Shown in pieces: positions 21,153-29,189 of a DNA stretch of 64,000 nucleotides. A program made the translations under genes and the position numbers. Under the pieces are notes generated by a model that saw only the letters and a list, made by a program, of their open reading frames with translations, did no database searches and was not told the DNA's origin. How positions within the stretch are numbered: the first letter of the stretch is position 1; every line of letters begins with the position of its first letter. Source of the stretch: Rodentibacter sp901420285 (GTDB lineage Bacteria; Pseudomonadota; Gammaproteobacteria; Enterobacterales; Pasteurellaceae); assembly GCF_041734645.1 (NCBI RefSeq), contig NZ_CP162010.1:1736001-1800000 (forward strand), in the 5' to 3' direction.

Positions 21153-21171
21153 AAAGTTGAGAATAATTATC
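21153..21171 (-). promoter_or_regulatory. Fur box of fetA
   Basis: GAGAATAATTATC at 21159-21171 matches the consensus half GATAATCATTATC at 11 of 13, and the whole 19-mer at about 13 of 19. It lies 22-41 bp before the fetA ATG. Fur repression in iron-replete conditions is inferred. Confidence 0.65.
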
Positions 21172-21313
21172 GTTTTTCTTAATGCTTTATGTCAAGCCTA
21201 AAATCAATAAAAAATGCAAAAAACGAAATCCGTACGCCATAAAATACACTGATTTGTCACGCTGTTTTCTTGCAAAAAATGTAAATATACGTATGATTCC
21301 TGCCCTTATTTTA

Positions 21314-21350
21314 GCTCGGGTTCCCTCACCCCGATTTTTGTTTAAAAAGG
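21314..21350 (+). ncRNA. preQ1-I riboswitch
   Basis: P1 stem TCGGG (21316-21320) pairs with CCCGA (21330-21334) around a 9-nt loop TTCCCTCAC. An A-rich tail follows and ends in AAAAAGG (21344-21350). The loop CCCT can pair with the AGG to form the H-type pseudoknot that defines preQ1-I aptamers, and the layout matches the Thermoanaerobacter aptamer closely. The final AAGG is the ribosome binding site, 6 nt before the yhhQ ATG, so ligand binding should block translation. Known family: class I preQ1 riboswitches occur in Haemophilus and Neisseria before this transporter. Confidence 0.85.
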
Positions 21351-21356
21351 TCCGAC

Positions 21357-22049
21357 ATGAACAACTTTCCCCCGTTTTTTAACGAGCGACAAAAACGTCG
21401 CGCCTTAATTTGGCTGGCGCTTTTCCATATTTTTATCATCGCTGCAAGCAATTACTTGGTACAAATTCCTTTTGCCGTCACGCTAAAACTGACCGCACTC
21501 GGCGCAACGGAAGACTTTTCTTTCCACAGCACTTGGGGCACGCTCAGCTTCCCGTTCATTTTCCTCGCCACTGACTTAACCGTGCGCATATTCGGTGCGA
21601 AAGAAGCGCGTCGGATTATTATCGTCGTTATGTTGCCGGCGTTAGTCGTCAGTTATTTGATTTCCGTGCTATTTTCCGACACGCAATATCAGGGCTTTGC
21701 CACTTTGAGCGAATTTAATTTGTTCGTTTTTCGTATCGCATTGGCAAGCTTTTTCGCTTATGTGGCGGGGCAATTATTGGATGTCATCGTGTTCAACCGG
21801 TTACGCCGACTAAAAACCTGGTGGATCGCGCCGAGCAGTTCGATGATTTTCGGTTCGATGGCCGATACTTTTGTGTTTTTCAGCGTGGCATTTTATCAAA
21901 GCGCCGATCCATTTATGGCGGCTCATTGGGTCGAATTGGGTTTGGTCGATTATTTATTCAAACTATCGGTGGGAATGTTGTTATTTGTGCCGGCGTACGG
22001 CGTGGCGTTAAATATTATTTTACGCAAATTGCAGGCGCTCTCATCCTAA
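21357..22049 (+). CDS. yhhQ: Queuosine precursor transporter (YhhQ/COG1738 family)
   Basis: Inner-membrane protein that salvages preQ0/preQ1 for queuosine modification of tRNA. About six hydrophobic segments; family motifs FIFLATDLTVRIFGAKEARR near residue 68-88 and SSMIFGSMADTFVFFSVAF near 160-180. 230 aa, normal. The preceding preQ1-I riboswitch supports the assignment independently. Its stop lies 26 bp before an inverted-repeat hairpin. Confidence 0.93.
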   Translation: MNNFPPFFNERQKRRALIWLALFHIFIIAASNYLVQIPFAVTLKLTALGATEDFSFHSTWGTLSFPFIFLATDLTVRIFGAKEARRIIIVVMLPALVVSYLISVLFSDTQYQGFATLSEFNLFVFRIALASFFAYVAGQLLDVIVFNRLRRLKTWWIAPSSSMIFGSMADTFVFFSVAFYQSADPFMAAHWVELGLVDYLFKLSVGMLLFVPAYGVALNIILRKLQALSS

Positions 22050-22074
22050 TCCAATGTAGCAAGATGACCTGCTA

Positions 22075-22117
22075 AAACAGCACCGCATTGAAAGCGGTTC
22101 CAATGCGGTGCTATTTT
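22075..22117. repeat. Inverted pair of the dispersed motif, shared terminator of yhhQ and the DUF421 gene
   Basis: AGCACCGCATTG (22079-22090) and CAATGCGGTGCT (22101-22112) form a perfect 12-bp stem with a 10-nt loop, flanked by AAAAC and ATTTTT. It sits between two converging genes, exactly where a bidirectional terminator is needed. Confidence 0.8.
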
Positions 22118-22134
22118 TGACTTCCATTTTAATT

Positions 22135-22770
22135 TTAACTTTGTGCGTAAGGATGCACGATCAAACGTCCGTTTAAATATTCACCGATATAAACCTGATT
22201 GACCGTCATTTGTTGTGCTTCAAGTTCTTGGTGAACCCAAGCCTCATCGCGGCCGATAATGTCGAGAATATCGTGATCGATTTGACCGTCGATAATCAAC
22301 GGATAACGTAAATCTTGATCACCGTATTGAATGATAGAAAGCTGCCCGTTTTGCTCCAGCACCGCACGTTTTACTGTGGCGATTTCATACACGCCGGCGG
22401 CGCGTAGCTTAAACATTAAATCATGGGCAGAAATACCGTTTTTCATACATTCGCCGGTTTGTACCTTGCCGTTTAAAATCACCCAAACCGGGCGACCGTC
22501 GATAATCGTCTTCACGACACGGTTGTAATTTTTAATAAAGCGCAGCGTGAAAATCAGTAATGTCCATAACACCAATACCAGCGAAAATTGCAACACGCCA
22601 ATATTATCGTTATAAATCACTGCCCCGATAATTCCACCCAGTACGTAGTTTTGTACCTGATCCATCGCCGAAGTCGGTGCCAAATTGCCTTTCCCCATTA
22701 AATTGATTTGCAACACCAACCCCAAAATTCCGATGGCAAGTTTAACGGCGAGAAATGTGTAACCTTCCAT
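22135..22770 (-). CDS. DUF421 (YetF-type) membrane protein
   Basis: Three N-terminal hydrophobic segments (about residues 5-85) followed by a soluble domain with the family phrase RPVWVILNGKVQ near residue 93 and LMFKLRAAGVYEIATVKRAVLEQNG near 125-150. 211 aa. The molecular function of the family is not established; members are linked to the envelope or stress. The start overlaps the stop of the DUF3290 gene (TAATG), so the two are translationally coupled and probably form a complex. Confidence 0.85.
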   Translation of the reverse strand: MEGYTFLAVKLAIGILGLVLQINLMGKGNLAPTSAMDQVQNYVLGGIIGAVIYNDNIGVLQFSLVLVLWTLLIFTLRFIKNYNRVVKTIIDGRPVWVILNGKVQTGECMKNGISAHDLMFKLRAAGVYEIATVKRAVLEQNGQLSIIQYGDQDLRYPLIIDGQIDHDILDIIGRDEAWVHQELEAQQMTVNQVYIGEYLNGRLIVHPYAQS

Positions 22771-23225
22771 TATTTCGCCTCCTTGTCCACGATATTAATG
22801 TTCGGGTTCACCAAGTTGATTTCCGACAATGCGTAAGCGCTGAAATCGTTGTTGAAATGTACTTCGTAATATTTATCGCGAATATTTAAGATCATGCCGT
22901 TAATGAGTTTTTGACTATTTACGCGCAGATCTTGAACCTCTAAATTTTGATTTTCACGCACGGAATTTAAGAACGTCACAATGCGCGAAGTATCGTTGGC
23001 GTAAACCTGATTTTGTTCGTATTGGTTATACTGCACGCCCACCAACAAAATAATGAGTAACATAAAAATAATGCTGAGATCGCGATATTTGCTTTCCAAA
23101 CGATGACGCAAATATAACGAACTCACCACGAACAGCGCACCGAGCGAAACGAAAATCGCGATGTATTTAAAATAACCCTGAAAATACATACGGCTTTCTA
23201 AATAAAAATAAGTGAAAAATGACAT
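22770..23225 (-). CDS. DUF3290 membrane protein
   Basis: Two hydrophobic segments near residues 15-35 and 50-70 (counted from the chosen start), then a polar domain with NDTSRIVTFLNSVRENQNLEVQDLRVN and ending VNPNINIVDKEAK. I start at ATG 23225 (MSFFTYFY), about 151 aa; upstream in-frame codons extend into nucleotides shared with the nudC promoter. DUF3290 is a known genomic partner of DUF421. Function unknown. Confidence 0.75.
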   Translation of the reverse strand: MSFFTYFYLESRMYFQGYFKYIAIFVSLGALFVVSSLYLRHRLESKYRDLSIIFMLLIILLVGVQYNQYEQNQVYANDTSRIVTFLNSVRENQNLEVQDLRVNSQKLINGMILNIRDKYYEVHFNNDFSAYALSEINLVNPNINIVDKEAK

Positions 23226-23370
23226 ACGGATGCTCCGATAAAAAAATGCCACGAAGTTTAACATAACCCGCCTTAGGGCTCCATTCTGCGGCCATTGCCA
23301 TGGCAATGGCGTTGAATCCGCACTATAATGCCGCGTTCATAAAATCGAAATTATTTTTCAAGGAGTTTTT

Positions 23371-24171
23371 ATGCAACGAATCGACGCAACGGATTCCGGT
23401 TATTGGTTGCTCACGCGAGGTTCTACCTTGCATCTGAACGCGGGTAAATTGCCTTTCGGCACAGCGCACAGTCTTCAACTTAGCGGCTTGCAAGGCATGA
23501 TAATCGGTGAATGGGAAAATCGTCCGCTGTGGCTTGTTGCCGAACAACCAAACGATACGCACGACTATTTCAGTTTGCGCGATTTACTTTATCTTCCTGA
23601 ACAACAATTTCATTTATTAAGTCGTGGCGTGGAAATTAACCATTTCTTGAACACTCATCGATTCTGCGGTCAATGCGGTGCTGAAACGGCACAAACCCAA
23701 GACGAACTCGCCGTTCAATGCGTTCGATGCGGTGCGCGTAGCTATCCTGTCATCAATCCGTCGATTATTGTTGCCGTGCGCCGCGGTACGAAGATTTTAC
23801 TGGCCAACCACAAACGCCATTATCAGCCACACGGCGGAATGTACACTACGTTGGCAGGCTTCGTCGAACCGGGCGAAAGCTTCGAACAGGCAGTACGGCG
23901 CGAAGTATTTGAAGAAAGCAGGATTCAAATTAAAAACATTCGTTATTTTGGTAGCCAACCTTGGGCCTTTCCTAATTCGCAAATGGCGGGCTTTTTAGCC
24001 GACTATGAAAGTGGCGAGATTCAGCCACAAGCCTCGGAAATTCATGACGCGCAATGGTTTTCTTATAATCAGCCCTTGCCAGAATTACCCCCAACAGGTA
24101 CTATCGCACGCAAATTAATTTCCACCACCCTTGAGCTCTGCCGAGCAGAAGACAATCAAAAGGAAGCCTAA
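23371..24171 (+). CDS. nudC: NAD(+)/NADH pyrophosphatase (NAD-cap decapping enzyme)
   Basis: Nudix hydrolase that splits NADH to NMNH and AMP and removes NAD caps from RNA. Zinc-ribbon cysteines are in CGQCG (about residue 99) and CVRCG (about 117); the Nudix box runs GFVEPGESFEQAVRREVFEE near 170-190; and SQPWAFPNSQM is the NADH-specific signature. 266 aa. AAGGAG precedes the ATG. First of a nudC-hemE-yjaG run as in enterobacteria. An exact CAATGCGGTGCT (23671-23682) encodes part of the first zinc knuckle, and a related word lies at the second. Confidence 0.95.
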   Translation: MQRIDATDSGYWLLTRGSTLHLNAGKLPFGTAHSLQLSGLQGMIIGEWENRPLWLVAEQPNDTHDYFSLRDLLYLPEQQFHLLSRGVEINHFLNTHRFCGQCGAETAQTQDELAVQCVRCGARSYPVINPSIIVAVRRGTKILLANHKRHYQPHGGMYTTLAGFVEPGESFEQAVRREVFEESRIQIKNIRYFGSQPWAFPNSQMAGFLADYESGEIQPQASEIHDAQWFSYNQPLPELPPTGTIARKLISTTLELCRAEDNQKEA

Positions 24172-25236
24172 ATGTCAGCATTAAAAAATGATCGTTATTT
24201 AAAAGCGCTATTACGTGAACCAGTGGACTACACGCCGGTGTGGATGATGCGCCAAGCAGGCCGTTATTTACCGGAATACCAAGCCACCCGTGCACAAGCG
24301 GGCGATTTTATGTCCCTTTGCCGCAATGCCGATTTAGCCTGTGAAGTGACGCTTCAACCGCTACGCCGTTATGATTTAGACGCCGCAATTTTATTTTCCG
24401 ACATTTTAACAATTCCCGATGCAATGGGCTTAGGCTTGCATTTCGGCGCCGGCGAAGGCCCGAAATTCGCGCGCCCGATTGAAAACCAAAGCGCGGTACG
24501 AAGCCTACCGATTCCCGATCCTGAACAAGAATTACAATACGTCATGAATGCGGTGCGCACCATTCGTCGCGAACTCAACGGTGCTGTGCCGCTCATCGGT
24601 TTTTCCGGCAGCCCATGGACGCTCGCCACTTATATGGTGGAAGGCGGTTCCAGCAAAACCTTCAGCAAAATTAAAAAAATGATGTATGCGGAACCACAAA
24701 CCCTTCATTTATTGCTCGACAAGCTGGCAGATTCCGTATGCCTTTATCTCAACGCGCAAATCAAAGCCGGCGCACAATCCGTGATGATTTTCGATACTTG
24801 GGGCGGTGTATTGGGTCATCGCGAATATTTGGATTTTTCACTTCAATATATGCACAAAATCGTGGATGGTTTAATAACCGAAAACGACGGACGGCGCGTG
24901 CCGGTAACGCTGTTTACTAAGGGCGGCGGTTTATGGCTGGAAGCCATTGCCGATACCGGCTGCGATGCGGTGGGATTGGACTGGACGGTAAATCTTGTCG
25001 ATGCCAAAGCACGCGTCGGACACAAAGTGGCGCTACAAGGCAATATGGATCCAAGCGTACTTTATGCACCGACGGAGCGCATTGAACAGGAAGTGCGCTC
25101 AATTTTGGCAGACTTCGGCAACGGCAGCGGACATGTGTTCAACCTTGGTCACGGTATTCACCAAGATGTGCCGGAAAGTGCGCCGAAAATTTTTGTTGAT
25201 GCAGTTCACGAATATTCCAAGGCATATCATAAATAA
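24172..25236 (+). CDS. hemE: Uroporphyrinogen decarboxylase
   Basis: Converts uroporphyrinogen III to coproporphyrinogen III in haem synthesis; cytoplasmic. Signature VWMMRQAGRYLPEYQ near residue 23-37 and GFSGSPWTLATYMVEGG near 143-159 line the active site; the catalytic aspartate is in FSDILTIPDAMG. 354 aa, full length. Starts immediately after the nudC stop with ribosome binding site AAGGAAG inside nudC. Confidence 0.97.
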   Translation: MSALKNDRYLKALLREPVDYTPVWMMRQAGRYLPEYQATRAQAGDFMSLCRNADLACEVTLQPLRRYDLDAAILFSDILTIPDAMGLGLHFGAGEGPKFARPIENQSAVRSLPIPDPEQELQYVMNAVRTIRRELNGAVPLIGFSGSPWTLATYMVEGGSSKTFSKIKKMMYAEPQTLHLLLDKLADSVCLYLNAQIKAGAQSVMIFDTWGGVLGHREYLDFSLQYMHKIVDGLITENDGRRVPVTLFTKGGGLWLEAIADTGCDAVGLDWTVNLVDAKARVGHKVALQGNMDPSVLYAPTERIEQEVRSILADFGNGSGHVFNLGHGIHQDVPESAPKIFVDAVHEYSKAYHK

Positions 25237-25245
25237 GGCTCCTAA

Positions 25246-25836
25246 ATGCGAAATCCCATCCATAAGCGCTTAGAAAACCTCGAAAGTTGGCAACATTTCA
25301 CATTTATGGCCGCGTTATGTGAACGTATGGCACCAAATTTCAAATTATTCTGTCAAATGAATGAATTGGAAGGCGAATCAAAAACTTATCAAAATATTCT
25401 CAATTTAGTATGGGAATATTTGACCGTGAAAAATGCCAAAATCAACTTCGACAATCAGCTGGAAAAACTCGAAAATATCATTCCTGACGTGAATGACTAT
25501 GATAACTTCGGCGTGGTACCGGCATTGGATGCTTGTCAAGCTTTAGCGGAAATTTTACACGCCATCATTGCCGGTGAAACCTTAGAAAAAGCAATTGAAA
25601 TCAGTCGAATTTCTTTGAGTACGGTAACGGCGTTATTGGCAACGGAAAACGGCCGTGATTTTTCCGAGGCGGAACTGAAAGAAAACCAAGATATCCAAGC
25701 TGAATTAGACGTGCAATGGCAAATTTATCGTTTGTTAAAAGATTGTGAAAAACGAGATATTGATTTGATTTTAGATTTAAAAAATGAAATCAGGGCCGAA
25801 GGAATCTCCAACATCGGTATAAAATTCGACCAATAG
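25246..25836 (+). CDS. yjaG: DUF416 family protein YjaG
   Basis: Soluble, mostly helical protein of the YjaG/DUF416 family, 196 aa; NPIHKRLENLESWQHFTFMAALCERMAPN at the start and VPALDACQALAEILHAI in the middle (read in parts) are typical. Function unknown. Its place between hemE and hupA is conserved from E. coli to Haemophilus, and it follows hemE by only 9 bp. Confidence 0.88.
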   Translation: MRNPIHKRLENLESWQHFTFMAALCERMAPNFKLFCQMNELEGESKTYQNILNLVWEYLTVKNAKINFDNQLEKLENIIPDVNDYDNFGVVPALDACQALAEILHAIIAGETLEKAIEISRISLSTVTALLATENGRDFSEAELKENQDIQAELDVQWQIYRLLKDCEKRDIDLILDLKNEIRAEGISNIGIKFDQ

Positions 25837-25971
25837 CGTGAGATTTATCACAATTTTCAAAAATCTTACTTTTATTTCCAAGCAAGTTAGATTATCCTTT
25901 GCGCAGCCGTTCTGGCCTAGTCGGAACGCTGTTTTAAACAATCAGATTTAATTGACAAAAGGTACAAGTTC

Positions 25972-26244
25972 ATGAACAAAACAGATTTAATTGATGCAAT
26001 TGCAAGTGCAGCAGAGTTGAATAAAAAACAAGCTAAAGCCGCATTAGAAGCAACTTTAGAAGCGATCACTGCAAGCCTTAAAAAAGGTGAACCGGTACAA
26101 TTAATCGGTTTCGGTACATTTAAAGTAAACCAACGTGCAGCACGTACCGGCCGTAATCCGCAAACCGGCGCGGAAATCAAAATTGCCGCCTCTAAAGTAC
26201 CTGCATTCGTTTCCGGTAAAGCATTAAAAGATGCGATCAAATAA
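25972..26244 (+). CDS. hupA: DNA-binding protein HU
   Basis: Nucleoid-associated histone-like protein. 90 aa; starts MNKTDLIDAIASAAELNKKQAK and has the DNA-embracing arm GTFKVNQRAARTGRNPQTG near residue 47-65, with the intercalating proline. Own transcription unit: about 135 bp from yjaG with a terminator right after. A weak promoter candidate is TTACTT (25866-25871), 16 bp, TAGATT (25888-25893). Confidence 0.97.
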   Translation: MNKTDLIDAIASAAELNKKQAKAALEATLEAITASLKKGEPVQLIGFGTFKVNQRAARTGRNPQTGAEIKIAASKVPAFVSGKALKDAIK

Positions 26245-26245
26245 T

Positions 26246-26257
26246 AGCACCGCATTG
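26246..26257 (+). repeat. Single AGCACCGCATTG dispersed motif after hupA
   Basis: Exact copy directly after the hupA stop (TAA at 26242-26244) and abutting the terminator stem at 26258. Confidence 0.8.
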
Positions 26258-26287
26258 AAAAAACCCTGCCCAGTCGCAGGGTTTTTT
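26258..26287 (+). terminator. hupA terminator
   Basis: AAAAAACCCTGC (26258-26269) pairs with GCAGGGTTTTTT (26276-26287), 6-nt loop. Textbook Rho-independent terminator. Confidence 0.95.
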
Positions 26288-26373
26288 ATTCGCTAAAATA
26301 AGCTTTACAACCCAACTGCACTTCTATAAACTTTCGAACCGAAATTTAATTACCCGCTTTAAAACAAATATTC

Positions 26374-27156
26374 ATGAAACGAAACAGCCAATTTCGCAAT
26401 ACTCAACAACGTCGTCACAGTATTACGCAAATTTTGCAAGAGCAAGGCGAAGTTAGCGTGGAGCAATTAGTTCAATTATTTGACACCTCTGAAGTCACTA
26501 TTCGCAAGGATTTAACCGCATTGGAAAATAGCGGTTTTTTATTGCGTAAATACGGTGGTGCGATTTTAATGCCAAAAGAAATTATTGATGAAACAGAAAA
26601 TGAAGAACTTTCGAAACGAAAGTTTGTCATAGCCCAGGCTGCAGCGGAACGAATTCGTGATCACAATCGCATCATCGTGGACAGCGGTAGCACCACCGCA
26701 ACCTTAATTAAGCAACTTAATCGTAAACAAGGTTTAATTGTGATGACCAATTCGCTGTCGGTTGCTACCGAGCTTCGAGCATTAGAAAATGAACCGACAT
26801 TACTAATGACAGGTGGCACTTGGGATACTCGTTCAGAATCTTTCCAAGGCCGTGTTGCGGAACAAGTGTTACGTTCTTACGACTTCGACCAGTTATTTAT
26901 TGGCGCCGACGGTATTGATTTAGAACGCGGAACCACAACTTTCAACGAATTAGTTGGACTGAGTCGAGTAATGGCCGAAGTATCGCGCGAAGTAATTGTG
27001 ATGGCGGAATCTCAAAAAATCGGCAGAAAAATGCCGAACTTAGAATTAACCTGGCAACAAATTGACGTATTCATCACGGACAACGGGTTGTCGGAACAGG
27101 ATAAACAAGCAATTCAAGCGCAAGACGTAGAGGTTATCTGCGTTCAATGCGATTAA
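26374..27156 (+). CDS. DeoR-family transcriptional regulator next to glmS
   Basis: N-terminal winged helix-turn-helix (RRHSITQILQEQGEVSVEQLVQLFDTSEVTIRKDL, about residues 14-48, read in parts). A DeoR sensor domain follows with VDSGSTTATL near 105 and FIGADGI near 170, which binds phosphorylated sugars in the family. 260 aa. Lies 40 bp before glmS in the same direction. By analogy with GlmR of Pseudomonas it may control amino-sugar genes; this is inference from position only. I do not recognise it as a specific named regulator. Confidence 0.85.
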   Translation: MKRNSQFRNTQQRRHSITQILQEQGEVSVEQLVQLFDTSEVTIRKDLTALENSGFLLRKYGGAILMPKEIIDETENEELSKRKFVIAQAAAERIRDHNRIIVDSGSTTATLIKQLNRKQGLIVMTNSLSVATELRALENEPTLLMTGGTWDTRSESFQGRVAEQVLRSYDFDQLFIGADGIDLERGTTTFNELVGLSRVMAEVSREVIVMAESQKIGRKMPNLELTWQQIDVFITDNGLSEQDKQAIQAQDVEVICVQCD

Positions 27157-27196
27157 AAACTCACTATTTTAAATTAATCAACAAAAAGGAAAGCTT

Positions 27197-29029
27197 ATGT
27201 GTGGTATTGTCGGCGCAGTGGCGCAACGCGATGTAGCAGAAATCTTAATCAACGGTTTACACCGTTTGGAATATCGCGGTTACGATTCTGCGGGTTTAGC
27301 CGTCGTAAATAAACAACATGAATTACAACGCGTGCGTTGCTTAGGTAAAGTTAAAGCTTTAGACGAAGCGGTAGCGGTAAAACCGTTAATCGGTGGTACA
27401 GGGATTGCGCACACCCGCTGGGCAACTCACGGCGAACCGTCTGAAGCCAATGCGCACCCGCATGTTTCGGGCAATTTTGCCGTAGTGCATAACGGTATCA
27501 TTGAAAATCATGAAGAACTGCGTGAATTATTAAAATCCCGCGGTTATGTATTCACTTCACAAACTGACACCGAAGTCATCGCACACTTAGTCGAATGGGA
27601 AATGCGCAGTACCGATTCTTTATTAAACGCCGTTCAAAATGTGGTAAAACAACTTAGCGGCGCCTATGGTATGGTGGTGATGGATCGCCTGCACCCGGAA
27701 CATTTGGTGGCGGCGCGTTCGGGCAGTCCGTTGGTTATTGGCTTAGGTATTGGCGAGAATTTCTTGGCCTCCGACCAATTGGCGTTATTGAACGTAACCC
27801 GTCGCTTTATTTTCTTGGAGGAAGGTGATATTGCAGAAATCAGCCGTCGTAGCGTTGAAATCTATGATGCACAAGGCAACAAAGCCGAACGCGAAATGCA
27901 CGAATCTAATCTTGAAAATGATGCAGCGGAAAAAGGCAAATTCCGTCACTTCATGCAAAAAGAAATCTTTGAACAACCAACTGCATTGATTAATACCATG
28001 GAAGGCCGAATCAATCACAATAACGTTATTATTGAAGCGATTGGTAACGGCGCAAAAGAAATTTTAGAAAAAGTTCAACACGTACAAATCGTGGCTTGCG
28101 GTACGTCCTACAACTCCGGCATGGCAGCGCGTTATTGGTTCGAGGCACTGGCCGGTGTGAGTTGCGATGTGGAAATCGCCTCCGAATTCCGTTACCGTAA
28201 ATTCGTAACGCGTCCGAATAGCTTATTATTAACGCTTTCCCAGTCCGGTGAAACGGCCGACACGCTTGCAGCGCTTCGTCTTGCGAAAGAAAAAGGTTAC
28301 ATGGCGGCGATGACTATTTGTAACGTGGCCGGCTCCTCGCTTGTACGCGAATCTGATCTTGCGTTCATGACCCGTGCCGGCGTGGAAATCGGTGTGGCAT
28401 CGACCAAAGCGTTTACCACTCAACTTGCCTCAATGCTGATGTTAGTTACCGCAATCGGTAAATTAAACGGCCATATTTCCGACGCAAAAGAACAAGAAAT
28501 CGTAAAAGCGCTACAATCTTTACCGGCCGAAATCGAAAAAGGTTTAGCGTTTGATAAAGATATTGAAGCCTTGGCGGAAGATTTTGCCGAGAAAAATCAC
28601 GCGTTATTCTTAGGCCGCGGTGAATATTACCCAATCGCCATGGAAGCCGCATTGAAATTGAAAGAAATTTCCTATATTCATGCAGAAGCTTATGCGGCAG
28701 GTGAATTAAAACATGGCCCGCTAGCATTAATTGATGCGGATATGCCGGTTATTGTGGTAGCGCCGAATAACGATTTATTGGAAAAAGTGAAATCCAATAT
28801 TGAAGAAGTGCGCGCCCGTGGCGGTCAATTATATGTTTTTGCCGATAAAGACGCCGGATTCACGGAAAACGAAGGGATGAAAATTATCACCATGCCAAAA
28901 ATCAACGAAATCGTTGCACCGATTTTCTACACCGTGCCGATGCAATTGTTAGCCTACCACGTGGCCTTAATCAAAGGCACCGATGTCGACCAACCACGTA
29001 ATTTGGCAAAAGCGGTTACCGTAGAATAA
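27197..29029 (+). CDS. glmS: Glutamine--fructose-6-phosphate aminotransferase
   Basis: Makes glucosamine 6-phosphate, the entry to peptidoglycan and LPS amino sugars. Catalytic Cys is residue 2 (MCGIVGAV) after removal of Met, the glutaminase domain contains RWATHGEP near 74, and two SIS isomerase domains carry CGTSYNSG and SQSGETADT; the C-terminus ends DQPRNLAKAVTVE as in the family. 610 aa, full length. AAAAGGAAAG precedes the ATG. I saw no glmS ribozyme, which is a Gram-positive feature. Confidence 0.98.
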   Translation: MCGIVGAVAQRDVAEILINGLHRLEYRGYDSAGLAVVNKQHELQRVRCLGKVKALDEAVAVKPLIGGTGIAHTRWATHGEPSEANAHPHVSGNFAVVHNGIIENHEELRELLKSRGYVFTSQTDTEVIAHLVEWEMRSTDSLLNAVQNVVKQLSGAYGMVVMDRLHPEHLVAARSGSPLVIGLGIGENFLASDQLALLNVTRRFIFLEEGDIAEISRRSVEIYDAQGNKAEREMHESNLENDAAEKGKFRHFMQKEIFEQPTALINTMEGRINHNNVIIEAIGNGAKEILEKVQHVQIVACGTSYNSGMAARYWFEALAGVSCDVEIASEFRYRKFVTRPNSLLLTLSQSGETADTLAALRLAKEKGYMAAMTICNVAGSSLVRESDLAFMTRAGVEIGVASTKAFTTQLASMLMLVTAIGKLNGHISDAKEQEIVKALQSLPAEIEKGLAFDKDIEALAEDFAEKNHALFLGRGEYYPIAMEAALKLKEISYIHAEAYAAGELKHGPLALIDADMPVIVVAPNNDLLEKVKSNIEEVRARGGQLYVFADKDAGFTENEGMKIITMPKINEIVAPIFYTVPMQLLAYHVALIKGTDVDQPRNLAKAVTVE

Positions 29030-29045
29030 ACCCAAATGGTTTTGC

Positions 29046-29075
29046 AAAGCACAGAAGTCGTTTCTGTGCTTTTTT
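29046..29075 (+). terminator. glmS terminator
   Basis: AAGCACAGAA pairs with TTCTGTGCTT across a 5-nt loop and ends in T6. Starts 17 nt after glmS. Confidence 0.92.
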
Positions 29076-29189
29076 ATTTGCCGAAACGACGGAATTTCTT
29101 TAAACTACGCAACCGTTTAACTCGGCGATAATCATCATCGTCCCACCTTCACTTTAAACACTACCCGTGAGTAGTAAAAGGACATCAAT

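Noticed and set aside
27081..27196. glmS ribozyme
   Set aside because: The gap to glmS is only about 40 bp and has no ribozyme-like fold; the class is Gram-positive.
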